Source of the DNA: Patiria pectinifera
Taxonomy: Eukaryota > Echinodermata > Asteroidea > Valvatida > Asterinidae
Direction of reading: 5' to 3'
Assembly: GCA_029964075.1 (NCBI GenBank)
Contig: CM057146.1
Coordinates: forward strand, 7,769,501-7,833,500
DNA: 64,000 nucleotides
Shown here: one piece after another, positions 34,611 to 45,012 of the stretch
How the letters are laid out: each line of letters begins with the position of its first letter
Position numbering within the stretch: position 1 is the first letter of the stretch
The notes under the pieces: model-generated
Database searches by the model: none
Seen by the model: the letters and a program-made list of their open reading frames with translations, nothing else
Told to the model about the DNA's origin: nothing
Translations under genes and position numbers: made by a program

Positions 34611-35493
34611 TGCCCTTCCCTGGAAAATAAAAGCTAGAGCAACGTACACCCGCTTCCATGCAGCCCGTCAATTTCATTGTACAATACATGCACATTATGG
34701 GATTTGTACTCTTCCCAATTTTCGCTATCCTGACCTATACATATTTAAGGTGTACACGAGCCAATGAGCGGACCGCTGTGTACAACCCAATGAGGCGCAT
34801 CTTTACCGTTTCGCTGTGAAACCACGGACTCGACCAAACCCCTGGTTAAAACGGCCCGTACTGGTGACAAATACCATGAATACTTGTCAATTTATAATAT
34901 GACCACTGCCCGCGGTGGCTTTTAGATTTGCATGGCTCTGCGCCCGATCTGGTGTCGAAGTCAGTCAAGCCAGCTAATTATATTTTTGAATATTCATGAG
35001 TCTACGTTTTTGTCTTTAATATCGAATTTTGATAAGTGATAACTGCATAACTCTGTTAATACCGAGCGCAATATCTTAAGCTTTAAAATGAACAATGAAA
35101 TGTCGCTTTTGTTTCATCGGTTCGGGATCATATCTGTCTAAAACTTCTTAATGAAAGCCTAATTAAAAGCGAAATTTGAGTAAACGGTGTTCTTCTCGAA
35201 ATTTGACGTTTATTTTCGGGGTAAATACTTCATCTGTGACAACAAAAACTGCACAATACCATCTGTAATAACCTGAAGTATTAATTTTTTAACAATTTTG
35301 GCAGAATGTCCTACATAAGGAGTAGTTTTGCCTACAGTTTATAAATATTTCCGTTTCAGATGTCATGCAAAAAAAGGACGTAATGCCACACCTGGAAAAT
35401 TCGCGATTGCAAGCCAACCGGTATTAATGCCCATTATCACGGCGTCTAACCAATTAAGGCAAATCCGCTCAATGCATTTTGCAGTACTGCAGC

Positions 35494-36403
35494 TCAGAAC
35501 AGGTGGACATCCTCCGACTGTGTAAGATCCGTGGTTTTCTTGAGGGCGCCCTTCATTGAGATGAGCTTTGGCCACCTGAGAAATTCTGGTCCCCATCCCC
35601 ATTCCCCTTCCAGATCTTCAGCGCCGGCACCTCTGGTGATCTTGTCTGCAATGTTACATTCACCGGGAATATGCTTCCAGTCAGACGGATCGGTACATTC
35701 CTGAATCTCGGCAACTCTATTGCAACGAAAGGCTTGTAATGGCGGGACTGACCTCTGATCCAGGACAATGCTATCAATCAATCGATCAATCAGTCAAAAG
35801 AAATGGATAAAGTGCCAATTTCAAAAAGGTTTGCTCTAATAAGGCGCTGATGGGGCACCATAAAGAAGAAAAAAATTATTGATGGTACGCCTCCTGAAAC
35901 AGGTGAGCTTTCAGGGGTGTCTTGAATGTATGCAGTAAGGTGGTATCTCAAATGTATTCTGGAAGTTTTTTCCGCAGATTCTGGGGCCACTGGGGCAAAA
36001 GAGACACGATGGGTTCTGTGCTCAACAAAGTGCAAAGAACAGGAGGTTGATGATCGAAGTCGTCTCTGTTGAGAACTAATTTGGAGCATGTCCGTGGTGT
36101 AAGCGGGAGCTTGTGACCTTGTAGTTGACTCTTTATGTGATTGGAAGCCAGTGTAATTTAATAAGTTCAGCTATGATTAAGTCAGAAAGAAATATGACTA
36201 GCTCGAAGCTCGTTGAAAACTCGTTGGTCACAGGAACAAAAAATCCTGCTCGCCAGCACCGCTGCTTGCAGAGAAATCGTCAGAGACTTCAGCGGTAGCA
36301 CTCTGGATTTTGCAGTCACAAATCTCACTCCGACCATTCCATCTGGGATCTCATACCTCACACAACAGACAGTCAGCACCAGATGCAAGCTCGGGTGCAT
36401 CAC
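35494..36403 (-). pseudogene. BEL/Pao-type retrotransposon pol remnant
   Basis: Two minus-strand pieces in the right order: 36403-36182 with RVLPLKSLTI and LQAAVLASRI, and 35781-35494 with CNRVAEIQECTDPSDW, HIPGECNIADKITRG and GPEFLRWP. These are conserved blocks of BEL/Pao pol between reverse transcriptase/RNase H and integrase (established pattern). About 400 bp of unrelated sequence separates them and no LTRs were recognised. Inactive. Confidence 0.75.
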
Positions 36404-36782
36404 AGAAAATGACCATTATCTTTCTGGTATCTACCTCAGGCACCAGACATCTCTCGAAGGAGACACCATTCAGAGATCTCAGCTCGTATCGGCAAAAAAA
36501 ACTACATCCACTTTGCTACCTCTTCCCGTTCAGTTGCTCGTCCCACGTCAAAGTCTTTCACTATGCCGGCAAGCTAATCTTCCTCTTGGGCTTACCCTTC
36601 ATCGTTGGTGTTAACGTCGACCTACTTGTCGTGTGCGTCTTCTTCCTTCAACTCGGTACTCAGGTCATTTAACGCTATCGTCAGTTTTCCTTTTACGGAC
36701 AGCGCAGTCTCGTCTCAATGTAGCCAGATCCTGCCCGTCCATGGTCAGTGTTGGTTTTACAGTATCCAAAGTTAATTGAATT

Positions 36783-36888
36783 GTGGCGAGGGAAGGAATG
36801 GCTCAAAGTAGGGTTAAAGGATTTAGATAATTTTTTTAAATCTAAATCCTCGAACCCACTTCTTCTGAGCCATTCCTTCCCTCGCCAC
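36783..36888. repeat. Hairpin element of about 106 bp
   Basis: GTGGCGAGGGAAGGAATGGC at the left is matched by GCCATTCCTTCCCTCGCCAC at the right. An inner stem (GGATTTAGAT / ATCTAAATCC) sits around poly-T. Confidence 0.8.
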
Positions 36889-36989
36889 TTACCATTCGAA
36901 GAGGATCCGCCGTGCACAAGCCAATGAGGTGATCCCTTACCATTAGGAGATGATCCGCCGTGCACAAGCCAATTGAGGCGATCACCATT

Positions 36990-37747
36990 CGGAGAGGATC
37001 CGCTGCAGTACTCGGGCGCGTCAGGATCAGCCACCACAGGAGGCTGAAGATGCTTCCAGATCAGCTTGACTATAGAGCTAGGACGACGTCCTTGGCAGAC
37101 TACCTCATTTCGAATGTGTTTCGATGGTCAATTAGTGCAGTGGAATCCGATGAATGCGATATTTCTTGCTTCACACTTCGAAAAGGTGACACCAGTACAG
37201 CACAAGAAGTTCCCTGCGATCTTGGAACGCTTTGACAATGCTTTGGAGTAACCTTACAAATTCCGCTGTACCGGGCCCAGTTGTCAATACTGCATAAGAG
37301 AGGTAGGGAGGCGCCCCTGGGCGACCTCGGGCAATCTATTCGACCAACTGGTGCCAAGAAACACTTAGCGGTGGTGGCATTCCGCACTGTACTTACAGAT
37401 CAACAACTTCAGCGTCATGTTTTTTTTGCCGGAAAATCCAAGACCTTGGCTCAGGCAGTTACACTGGCTATATGAACATGGAGGCCTTCCTGGAATCCCA
37501 GGCGCACAATAAGCTTAGCCAGGGGAAAAAGATGGGCGAGTGGTTGCCGCTACGGCCGCCATCAGCTGTGGAAGATGGAAAGGAACAAAACGTGCCCACT
37601 CCTTTCCAAGATAGGAGCAACATGGAACGTTTCCGCTGTCATGAACGTGGTCATATCCAGAGGGAGTGCCCCAAGCGCGGCTGGTTCAATAATGTCAACG
37701 ATGGTAGAAGACAGAAGCGACAGAAGCGAATCTGCTTAATGACGTAA
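36990..37747 (+). pseudogene. Degenerate retrotransposon gag with zinc-knuckle end
   Basis: Plus-strand fragments in different frames: LASHFEKV near 37170; REAPLGDLGQSI, LAVVAF and KTLAQAVTLA at 37281-37472; then MEAFLESQA and RCHERGHIQRECPK at 37640-37680. The order is that of a Ty3-type gag capsid followed by a CCHC knuckle, but the first Cys of the knuckle is missing and frameshifts break it. Confidence 0.65.
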
Positions 37748-38323
37748 TGACGGCACGATGACGTCATCATCAGATTACAAGCAGAAAACGATTTCTAGAT
37801 TTAATCCTTGAAAATCAATATAAAATCAATATTGTGACAGATCAGATTTTCCTTTTTACGGGAGTTGATAGAATAATCCAAGATCTTCATTTTTCAGTGA
37901 TGATACGTGCAAAATCACGTGACCCTTTCTTCCGGTAAACCAGTGGTCCACTGTAATGTGAACTAAAGGCCCAATTGGGTTGAAATTGGTATGTATCAAG
38001 ACCGGGATGTGTTATAGATGAATATTGAAGTGACGTCATATTGACGTCATCACATGAAGTGACGTCCCATTCAATGTTCATTTTTCTACGACTGACCTGC
38101 ATGTATGTCTGCATAACTATTTTTGTCCTCATCATATACACTCTGCAATTTTATACTGTACATGTACATGTATGTATTGTCAGTTTAAAACATGACTGAA
38201 AAAATCCCCACAGTAACAGCTTGCCGAAACAGCCATTAATAATTATGTTTATCCACAAACATACATCGTTCTAGTTCCATAGGATATGTTGGGATAGGCC
38301 TAAAATGGAAATTATCCTATTTT

Positions 38324-38628
38324 TATACAACACCTGAATAAATCCCCGTCATCTGATTGGTGGATCTTTGATCAAAGGTCATTGAATTATTCGTCCCAAC
38401 CATAATAAAATTAGCAACGCACAGTGCAATGGAGGTTCCGTATTGCACGGTGAATAGAACTTCTATTGCACGGTGTCACTGCTGCTGGTGGTGGCGCTGT
38501 TTTAAATTGTCCTCAACCTGTTGAACAGTTTGCATAAATTTAATATGATGAACTTGTCGAACTTTAAAACAGTTTTTAAAATCAAAAGTCAACCAATCAG
38601 ATGAAAGGATTTATTCAGGTGTTATATA
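38324..38628. mobile_element. MITE, 305 bp, TATAYAACACCTGAATAAATCC-type TIRs
   Basis: Left TATACAACACCTGAATAAAT with CATCTGATTGG; right CCAATCAGATG with ATTTATTCAGGTGTTATATA. A related fragment (GTAAATCCTTGTCATTTGAT) is at about 42355-42400. Confidence 0.8.
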
Positions 38629-38632
38629 AAAC

Positions 38633-38775
38633 GAATAATGAGTGTTTCACGTTCGTGCAATGGAAAGAATAATTTCATTCCGTGACAGATGTAATGTTCC
38701 ATTCCACTCGGCCGAACATTTCATGTGTCGCCTTATGAAATTGTTCTTACCATTGCACTCACAAACATTCATTAT
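38633..38775. repeat. Imperfect palindrome next to the 305-bp MITE
   Basis: GAATAATGAGTGTTT...GTGCAATGG is mirrored by CCATTGCACTCACAAACATTC. Arms about 50-60 bp. Confidence 0.6.
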
Positions 38776-38799
38776 TTGTATAATAGCCCCGTGCAGGCC

Positions 38800-39010
38800 G
38801 TGCTAGTTGGACGTCACTACGCAACTAATGATAGGTTTCAATGCTTTTAATACTCACACCAATTTAGACCACAGAAAAGCCGTCCACTGCAAGTTCCAGA
38901 AACCGTATTTCAAAGACTATTTTCAACTGCACCTGTCTGTATCGCTCAAGTTCCACTATAGGCCAATGCAAAACCAAAGTGAACTGCTGAGCGCTGTGAA
39001 TATTATGATC
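38800..39010 (-). promoter_or_regulatory. Duplicated 5' block, copy 4
   Basis: ATGCTTTTAATACTCACACC (minus-strand GTGAGTATTAAAAGC) followed by AAGCCGTCCACTGCAAGTTC and GAGCGCTGTGAATATTATGA, as in copies 1 to 3. Lies about 6 kb upstream of MCT paralogue 2 coding exon 1. Confidence 0.4.
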
Positions 39011-39293
39011 CAATTATTCGGATTTCACCATGGTTAAACGAATCATACATTTACATTACAAAAGGTCGAATTTGATCACTGAAGATAAATAAAAGATGAA
39101 ATTAACAAAATTGCTGCAAACTGCCTTCTGACTGGATTGGCCTCAAATATACAGTCCTGATTTAGGAATGAAATCACGTCACGATTTAGTAAAGTCGACT
39201 CCGATTGGCTGGCGCGCGTCTTGCAACATTTGCATGTCAGGATACGTCAGACATTCTCCAGGATTGGCTCCCGGCGTGGTAGCCCCATAAATG

Positions 39294-39727
39294 TGGCCAA
39301 TTTACTGGACTACCTCCGTAAATAAAGGCCACACTTGTCTTACACCATGTACAAAAACATGTCGAACTCTGTCAAATTTTGATTTTCACATATAGGCTTA
39401 GTTTGTAGTTTATTTTTGCTTTAGAAGCATACTCACCCTCTTTATAGGCTAATCAGAAAGAGCTGCCTTTTTCAGATGCCTAATTTGCGTGAAATTTTAT
39501 GTTGAAATTTTGATACGCAAACGTGTGCGAACGAATCTGGAAATTTCACGAAAAGTAGACATCTGAAAAAGGCAGCACTTTCTGATTAGCCTATAAAGAG
39601 GGTGAGCATGCTTCTAAAGCAAAATAAACTACAAACTAAGCCTAAATGTGAAAATCAAAATTCAACATGTTTTTGTACATGGTAGAAGTGTGGCCTTTAT
39701 TTACAAAGGTAGTCCAGTAAATTGGCC
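39294..39727. mobile_element. 434-bp foldback nested in 39153-40101
   Basis: GGCCAATTTACTGGACTACC at the left and GGTAGTCCAGTAAATTGGCC at the right. Arms of about 200 bp (CTCACCCTCTTTATAGGCTA and its complement), small loop near 39510. Confidence 0.85.
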
Positions 39728-39742
39728 CCATTTATAAGGCTA

Positions 39743-39974
39743 GCTCCGTGGATAACGGGCGATACTCAGATTCGACTGAGTAAGCTAGCCGCCAGTGCTT
39801 TCTATTGTTGCTTTCGAGCGCGGCGACGATCCTTTAAATTTTGAAGTTTCAACTCCTTGGGTCCTATCTGCTAGCTCTATGATTCGATCTAAAGACACAT
39901 GGCAGCTAGTGGGAGCGGTTTGCTGGATGCCATGGGGGCGAAGTAGTCAGAGTATCACCCGTTATCCACGGAAC
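39743..39974. mobile_element. CTCCGTGGATAACGGGYGAT MITE nested in 39153-40101
   Basis: TIRs GCTCCGTGGATAACGGGCGA / TCACCCGTTATCCACGGAAC. A related end is at 15190-15225. Confidence 0.7.
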
Positions 39975-40844
39975 CAAAGAAGTCATGTATAACGTCTGAT
40001 ATGTCTAGACATGCAGATATATGCAAGCTGTGCGCCAGCCAATCGAAGTCGACTTTACTACATGTTTATCGTGACGTCATTTTCATTCCCAAATCAGGAC
40101 TAAATGGTTTGATTGGTCAATTCGAATGCAGTATTTTGTAATACAAAAGCCGGGCGCATTATCGCGTAACATGATACAGAGCGCGTGACACAGTTTTTTG
40201 TATCCATTGTCTGTGACGCCCAACGGGTGAATGACCGAAGACCCGATATAGAAAGTGCCTGCTGATTGGTCAAAATCTGGAGGTCAAGAGGCGGTTGTCT
40301 TGCCTAATTAATCAGCGAATCTGCTCACATATCATAGACCACGGCATTCGCTGTGGCCTGTTACATAGACTAGGGGCGAAGCTGATTCAAACAAATCCCA
40401 CCCCATGAGAGTTAAATACAAATTGAGGTCACCAGTGACCATTTTAACGTAGTTCCTCAACGCAGAAACAAATGGGGAGAAAACACACACCATTTACTAC
40501 TAATCTACTTTTAATTCATAATAATAATATGGTAGTACATCACAAGAAAAAAAGTATTAATGTCATTTAAACTAGAAGTCCATTACTTGACTGTTTCAAG
40601 ACTGCATAATCAATCGCAAGCTCCCAAACCAATCTCACTTCAATATCATGATTTAAAAGAAAATCAATTAATCCTAATGGGAGATCCAACAGCAAGTGAT
40701 TTCTTTCAATCTTTTAAATACATTGTGGAGAAATTGAACTAACGCTTCAAGGCATGGCCAGTTTACGCTTGGAATCAAAGCCTACGTCAAAATCTCAAAC
40801 AATGTTGGCTTTTGTTAGATTTAGCAGGTTAGACTGCAGATTAC

Positions 40845-41300
40845 CCCTTTTAAAAAGGGGGACCGCTCATAAGTCTGACGCCTCATACATGTAGATCCGA
40901 CGCCTCATAAGTCCAAAATTTCGGTCTTATGAGGCGACGGACATATGAGGCGTCGGACTTATGAGGCACAAAAATTATTTATTCCGCCTCATAGATCTGA
41001 CGCCGCATAAGTTTAACGCCTCATAGCTCCGACGCCTCATAAGTCCAACGCCTCATAGCTCCGACGCCTCGTAAGTCCGACGCCTCGTAAGTCCGACGCC
41101 TCAAAGCTCCGATGCCTCATAAGTCTGAGACAGCGTTTGTCCATTGTCGGACTTATGAGGCGTCAGACTTATGAGGCGTCGGACCTATGAGGTGGAATTT
41201 ATGCCTCATAAGTCCGACGCCTCATAAGTCCAAAATTTCTGACTTATGAGGCGTCGGACCTATGAGGTGTTGGACTTATGATACGGCCCCTTAAAAAGCT
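40845..41300. repeat. Minisatellite foldback, GACGCCTCATAAGTCC unit
   Basis: About two dozen 16-bp units, some as GACGCCTCATAAGTCC and some as the complement GGACTTATGAGGCGTC. Runs switch orientation several times. The flanks CTTTTAAAAAGGGGG and GGCCCCTTAAAAAG are roughly inverted, suggesting a foldback element. Confidence 0.8.
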
Positions 41301-41485
41301 ACGTGTGTGATCTGCCCAAAAAAGTTCTAAATGACGATGTAAATACAAACCAACAAATCCACTGTTTTATATGACTCGATCTCCTTCTCAAATTCAGCTT
41401 CACTTTCTTGACACTCAAGCAGTACAAGCCTCTAAAAAAATAACATGGTGTATCCTTTTGCTAACCAAACGGACACTGGCTAAAT

Positions 41486-41567
41486 ATTGCAGTTTTCAGA
41501 AAATCAAGTACATGTAGCATGCTACACATGTATGTAGCATGCTACTTGATTTTTTGAAAACTGCAAT
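41486..41567. repeat. 82-bp hairpin
   Basis: ATTGCAGTTTTCAGAAAATC...GTAGCATGCTAC, then its complement ending GAAAACTGCAAT. The centre is itself built of GTAGCATGCTAC palindromes. Confidence 0.85.
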
Positions 41568-43305
41568 CTATAGCATGCATGACATTCATATTTATGTTTT
41601 TAAGGACAAAAAGCCACTAAAATACTTTGAAAATCTACACAGATAAAAAAACCTGAATACACTGATATTTGGTAAAAATGGAGATACCCCAGAAGCATAC
41701 AAAAATAAATGATCTATTGTACAGGGAAATAAGACAAGTATTTGGGTAACTAATATGCAGAGCAAACTCAAATAAAGAAAGTCTCTTTGTATTTTCAGAG
41801 CACGAATTTCAAAGTAAAAAAGAAAACAATGAGATCAAAAATAAAACTGGTAAAAGGCCGATGCACGTGTGCTACAATGCAAAATTCAACATTTCAGAAT
41901 AAACATTCGTATTTCTAGTGCATGACCCTGCAAGTTGGAATACTAATATTTTTTCCCCACAAGAATATCATTAAAAACAAAATAAACCTAATAAAAAAGC
42001 CTGCATACAAAAAAATAAAAATAAATAAATACATGAAGAAATGTTTAGTTGGGATAGTTGAGACTTTTAAATGCTGTTAAAAATTAGAAAAAAACTGGAA
42101 TCCAAAAAACACACAAAAAAAAAACCCAGATCAATACCCCAATTAAATCCAATAACTTTTTGACATAAGCATTTAACACAGCAAGAGAATGCATGTACTA
42201 AAATCGTAAAATGTTTCTCATATTAAGACAATTAAGCACACATGCGAGAATCCTATTTGACTATACTACAATGTACTATAACCATTAATAAACACATGTT
42301 CATAATTTTGTGGAGCTACAAGAAATATTGGCTATATCTGTAACTCATAATAGATTGTATATAGCACCCAAGTAAATCCTTGTCATTTGATTGGAGGATT
42401 GTAGGTCACGCGGCATTCATTATTCGAACCTTTGCACGGCCTACGTCATAACCGTGCATTTTTCGTTCCATTCACCATGCATTTTCATCCCATCCCTTTT
42501 GGTCTAGTATTGCACGCCGCGCGCACGATGCGTGAGAAAACGCTCATGCGTAACAGCTCAAATATTCTACTCTAAAAAAAACACAGGTACACCATTCATT
42601 ACGACTAGACATTTGAGTTACACTTAAATCCATTAAAACAGCTTAAAACTACGACTGAATTACTTTTAGTTAGGCTTGCTCAAAACACCTCAGTTTAAAT
42701 GCAAGAAAACTTGTTATACATGTTTGCTGTCTAAAAAAGGAGAAATGATAAAAAAAATAATCAGACCTTCATTTAATTACCAAGATAAGTATATTGTTTT
42801 TTACTTCATTTTTTGTCATTACATGACAAAAACAAGTATTAAGAACAAAATACAATTTTATAATTTGTGCAATGTGTATTGGCATCCTAAATTTGGACAG
42901 TTCCCAGTTACAAGTGCTTGCAAACGTCATGATCTGTGTGATTATAACAAAGTTTTTTTTGGGCAAGATTACAGAACAGGCTGAAGTATCAAAATCTGAC
43001 ATCAACAGGGGGTCGGAAATGGTCTCTTCCAGCCAACTACATGTATCAGAGGTTTTTTTTTTAAGGGACTTTTGTTATTTTTTAGAAACCTCAAATGAAC
43101 TGCACAATGCAACGAAGCTTCAATATTTGGACGAAGTCCTGCTCAAGTGAAACATCACTGAATGGATATTTTAAAAGACGTGCTGCATTTTTTTTATTAT
43201 CTGTCTGCAATTTGGCAGGTTGGTTGTTTATCCAATAGGAAAACAATTTTCCTTACATAGTACTGGAAACAACTGCATCCAACTCATTTTTATGGTAAAA
43301 AACTA
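41568..43305. other. AT-rich intergenic sequence
   Basis: No coding frame with family features. Contains a partial MITE near 42355. It lies downstream of the LITAF gene; a minus-strand AATAAA (TTTATT at 43193-43198) could be a distal polyadenylation signal, but this is weak. Confidence 0.35.
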
Positions 43306-43492
43306 CAGTCGAGTCTCGTTATAACAAACTCGTTCGGACCTAGCCAAATTGTTTGTTATATCAGAATTTTGTATTAAGAAGAACATCAGGCTCATTCATT
43401 GTGCACATAAATGCACAGTCGGAACCAAGGCTTTATGTTTGTTATAACCAGAATTTTGTATTAACAGAGTTTGTACTAACGAGAGTCTACTG
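43306..43492. mobile_element. pogo/Tigger-type MITE, 187 bp
   Basis: CAGTCGAGTCTCGTTATAAC at the left and ACGAGAGTCTACTG at the right, flanked by TA on both sides (43304-43305 and 43493-43494). This terminus and TA target are those of pogo-like Tc1/mariner elements (established). Confidence 0.85.
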
Positions 43493-44009
43493 TATATGCT
43501 AAAATCCAAACTAAATTCAGTGTGGACAGGAAGTCAGTAAACCAAAGAAAAACACTCTCTGTGTTTTTTCCTTAGAAACCACTCCCTATAATTGTTTCTT
43601 TTTCCCCAGGATGACTTCCTTCCTCTTTTGAAAAGTTTGGCCTGGAAAAACAATGTAGTTGACATGGGAGAGTACATTTCAACGGGCTGTTGACTGGATA
43701 GGCGCCAGGAAAATTATGCCTATTAAGGGGACATGAGATCACACCTACACAAAAGTTAAATTTGATTAAAAACAAAACAAACGGTGATTAAAAATACAAT
43801 AACCTCCATTTGGAAAAATCTCAAAACACGGATCTTGGTTTGTGAGCATGTTGCTTTCGTGAGCATGTTGCTTTCCTGGCAACACTGCACCATGTTGCCA
43901 AAGAAGAGTTGTAATTGAGTTGTAATCGCGTTGTAATCACAAGTCAAATCACACGTTGGGTCACAAGAGACAGGGGATGCAAAGTGACTAAGGAATGCCT
44001 TTGTCACTA

Positions 44010-44166
44010 TAGACCGCTTGCAGACGCGATCGATAATTGACGCGCAAAGGTGTGCGACGCCATGTTTTGGGACAAAATGTGCATGGATAGATATATACGC
44101 TTGTCCCACAAGATGGCGTCGCGCGCCTTCCCGCGTCGATTATCGAACGCATCTGCAAGCGGTCTA
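44010..44166. mobile_element. Hairpin MITE, TA target
   Basis: TAGACCGCTTGCAGACGCGA and its near complement TGCAAGCGGTCTA, with ATCGATAATTGACGCG / CGCGTCGATTATCG inner arms. TA duplicated at 44008-44009 and 44167-44168. Confidence 0.8.
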
Positions 44167-44429
44167 TACACTAGCTTGTCATTTGGCTTAAGACTGGATG
44201 ACTTGTGATTGACTTGTGATAACTTGTGATAGCTTGATGACAACTATGGCATTCCACCGCAACAACAGGCCAGTCCAAAGTATTAAAGCGTACACAGCTG
44301 CGTTTTCTTTTATCAGACAAACAAACCCATGAGCTTCTTTCCAAGACTTTTCTAATAAGCCATTTGCGTGTTAAATTTGAATAAAATCTGGAACGCTGAC
44401 TTAATACAATGCTTTGCACGTTTTAACCT

Positions 44430-44641
44430 AGCATTCTCCCGACCAAAGAGACTGTCACTATATCACGTGATTCGGGGCAAGCCTTATGCTAGCAACCCCC
44501 AGCTCCGGCATGGTTTCATGTCTTTGTGCCATTCTCACCCATTGTGAACGATGTATTGGTGCTGAGCGTCTCTTACGTAACTATGCAAGACCTTGCCCCG
44601 AATCATGTGATTAGCAACAGTGTCTTTGGTCTGGAGAATTC
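44430..44641. mobile_element. MITE with CATTCTCCCGACCAAAGA-type TIRs
   Basis: Left AGCATTCTCCCGACCAAAGA...TCACGTGATTCGGGGCAAG; right CTTGCCCCGAATCATGTGA...GTCTTTGGTCTGGAGAAT. About 60-bp imperfect arms. Confidence 0.75.
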
Positions 44642-44906
44642 ACAGTTAAAATGTGCCAAGCATTCTGAGCAAGTCATTGTACCGGACGTTTTTCAAATGT
44701 AAATCCCAAAGGGTATACGTTACTCGCAAATGGCTTATTGAGAACCTTGTGCATACCCTAATTTGAACTGGTGCCACTGCACGTGGAACGTTCCAAGTGC
44801 TCCAAGTTTTGAGATGTTCCATGCAAGGTCTGGATTGAGGGAGGGAAAGGATGAAGGGGAGGGGAGAACCTTTTCTGGTGATCTCACAGCCCATGATGCT
44901 GGGTGT

Positions 44907-45012
44907 CTACATGCGATTGAAGGTGGCTAACTGGTACTTGCAGACCGGGCAGTTGTGAATGGCATCCTGGCAGCTGTCGATGCAGAACGGGATGAAGCAA
45001 CAGATCCACAAC
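44907..45012 (-). CDS. LITAF: LITAF gene, last coding exon
   Basis: The acceptor ends CTCTTGACAG. The frame gives LWICCFIPFCIDSCQD, HNCPVCKY, QLATFNRM and TAG at 44909-44907. It is too short to show as a long reading frame but is a clear LITAF C-terminus. Confidence 0.92.

Larger units (their letters stand above)
39153..40101. mobile_element. Composite MITE, AGTCCTGATTT-ended, containing two further elements
   Basis: The left arm AGTCCTGATTTAGGAATG...GTAAAGTCGACTCCGATTGG and right arm CCAATCGAAGTCGACTTTAC...CCAAATCAGGACT are inverted over about 90 bp. Inside lie a foldback (39294-39727) and a CTCCGTGGATAACGGG element (39743-39974). Confidence 0.8.

Noticed and set aside
36213-36672. Plus-strand frames of 133 and 120 codons
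   Set aside because: They are antisense to, or beside, the BEL/Pao pol fragment and show no family features.
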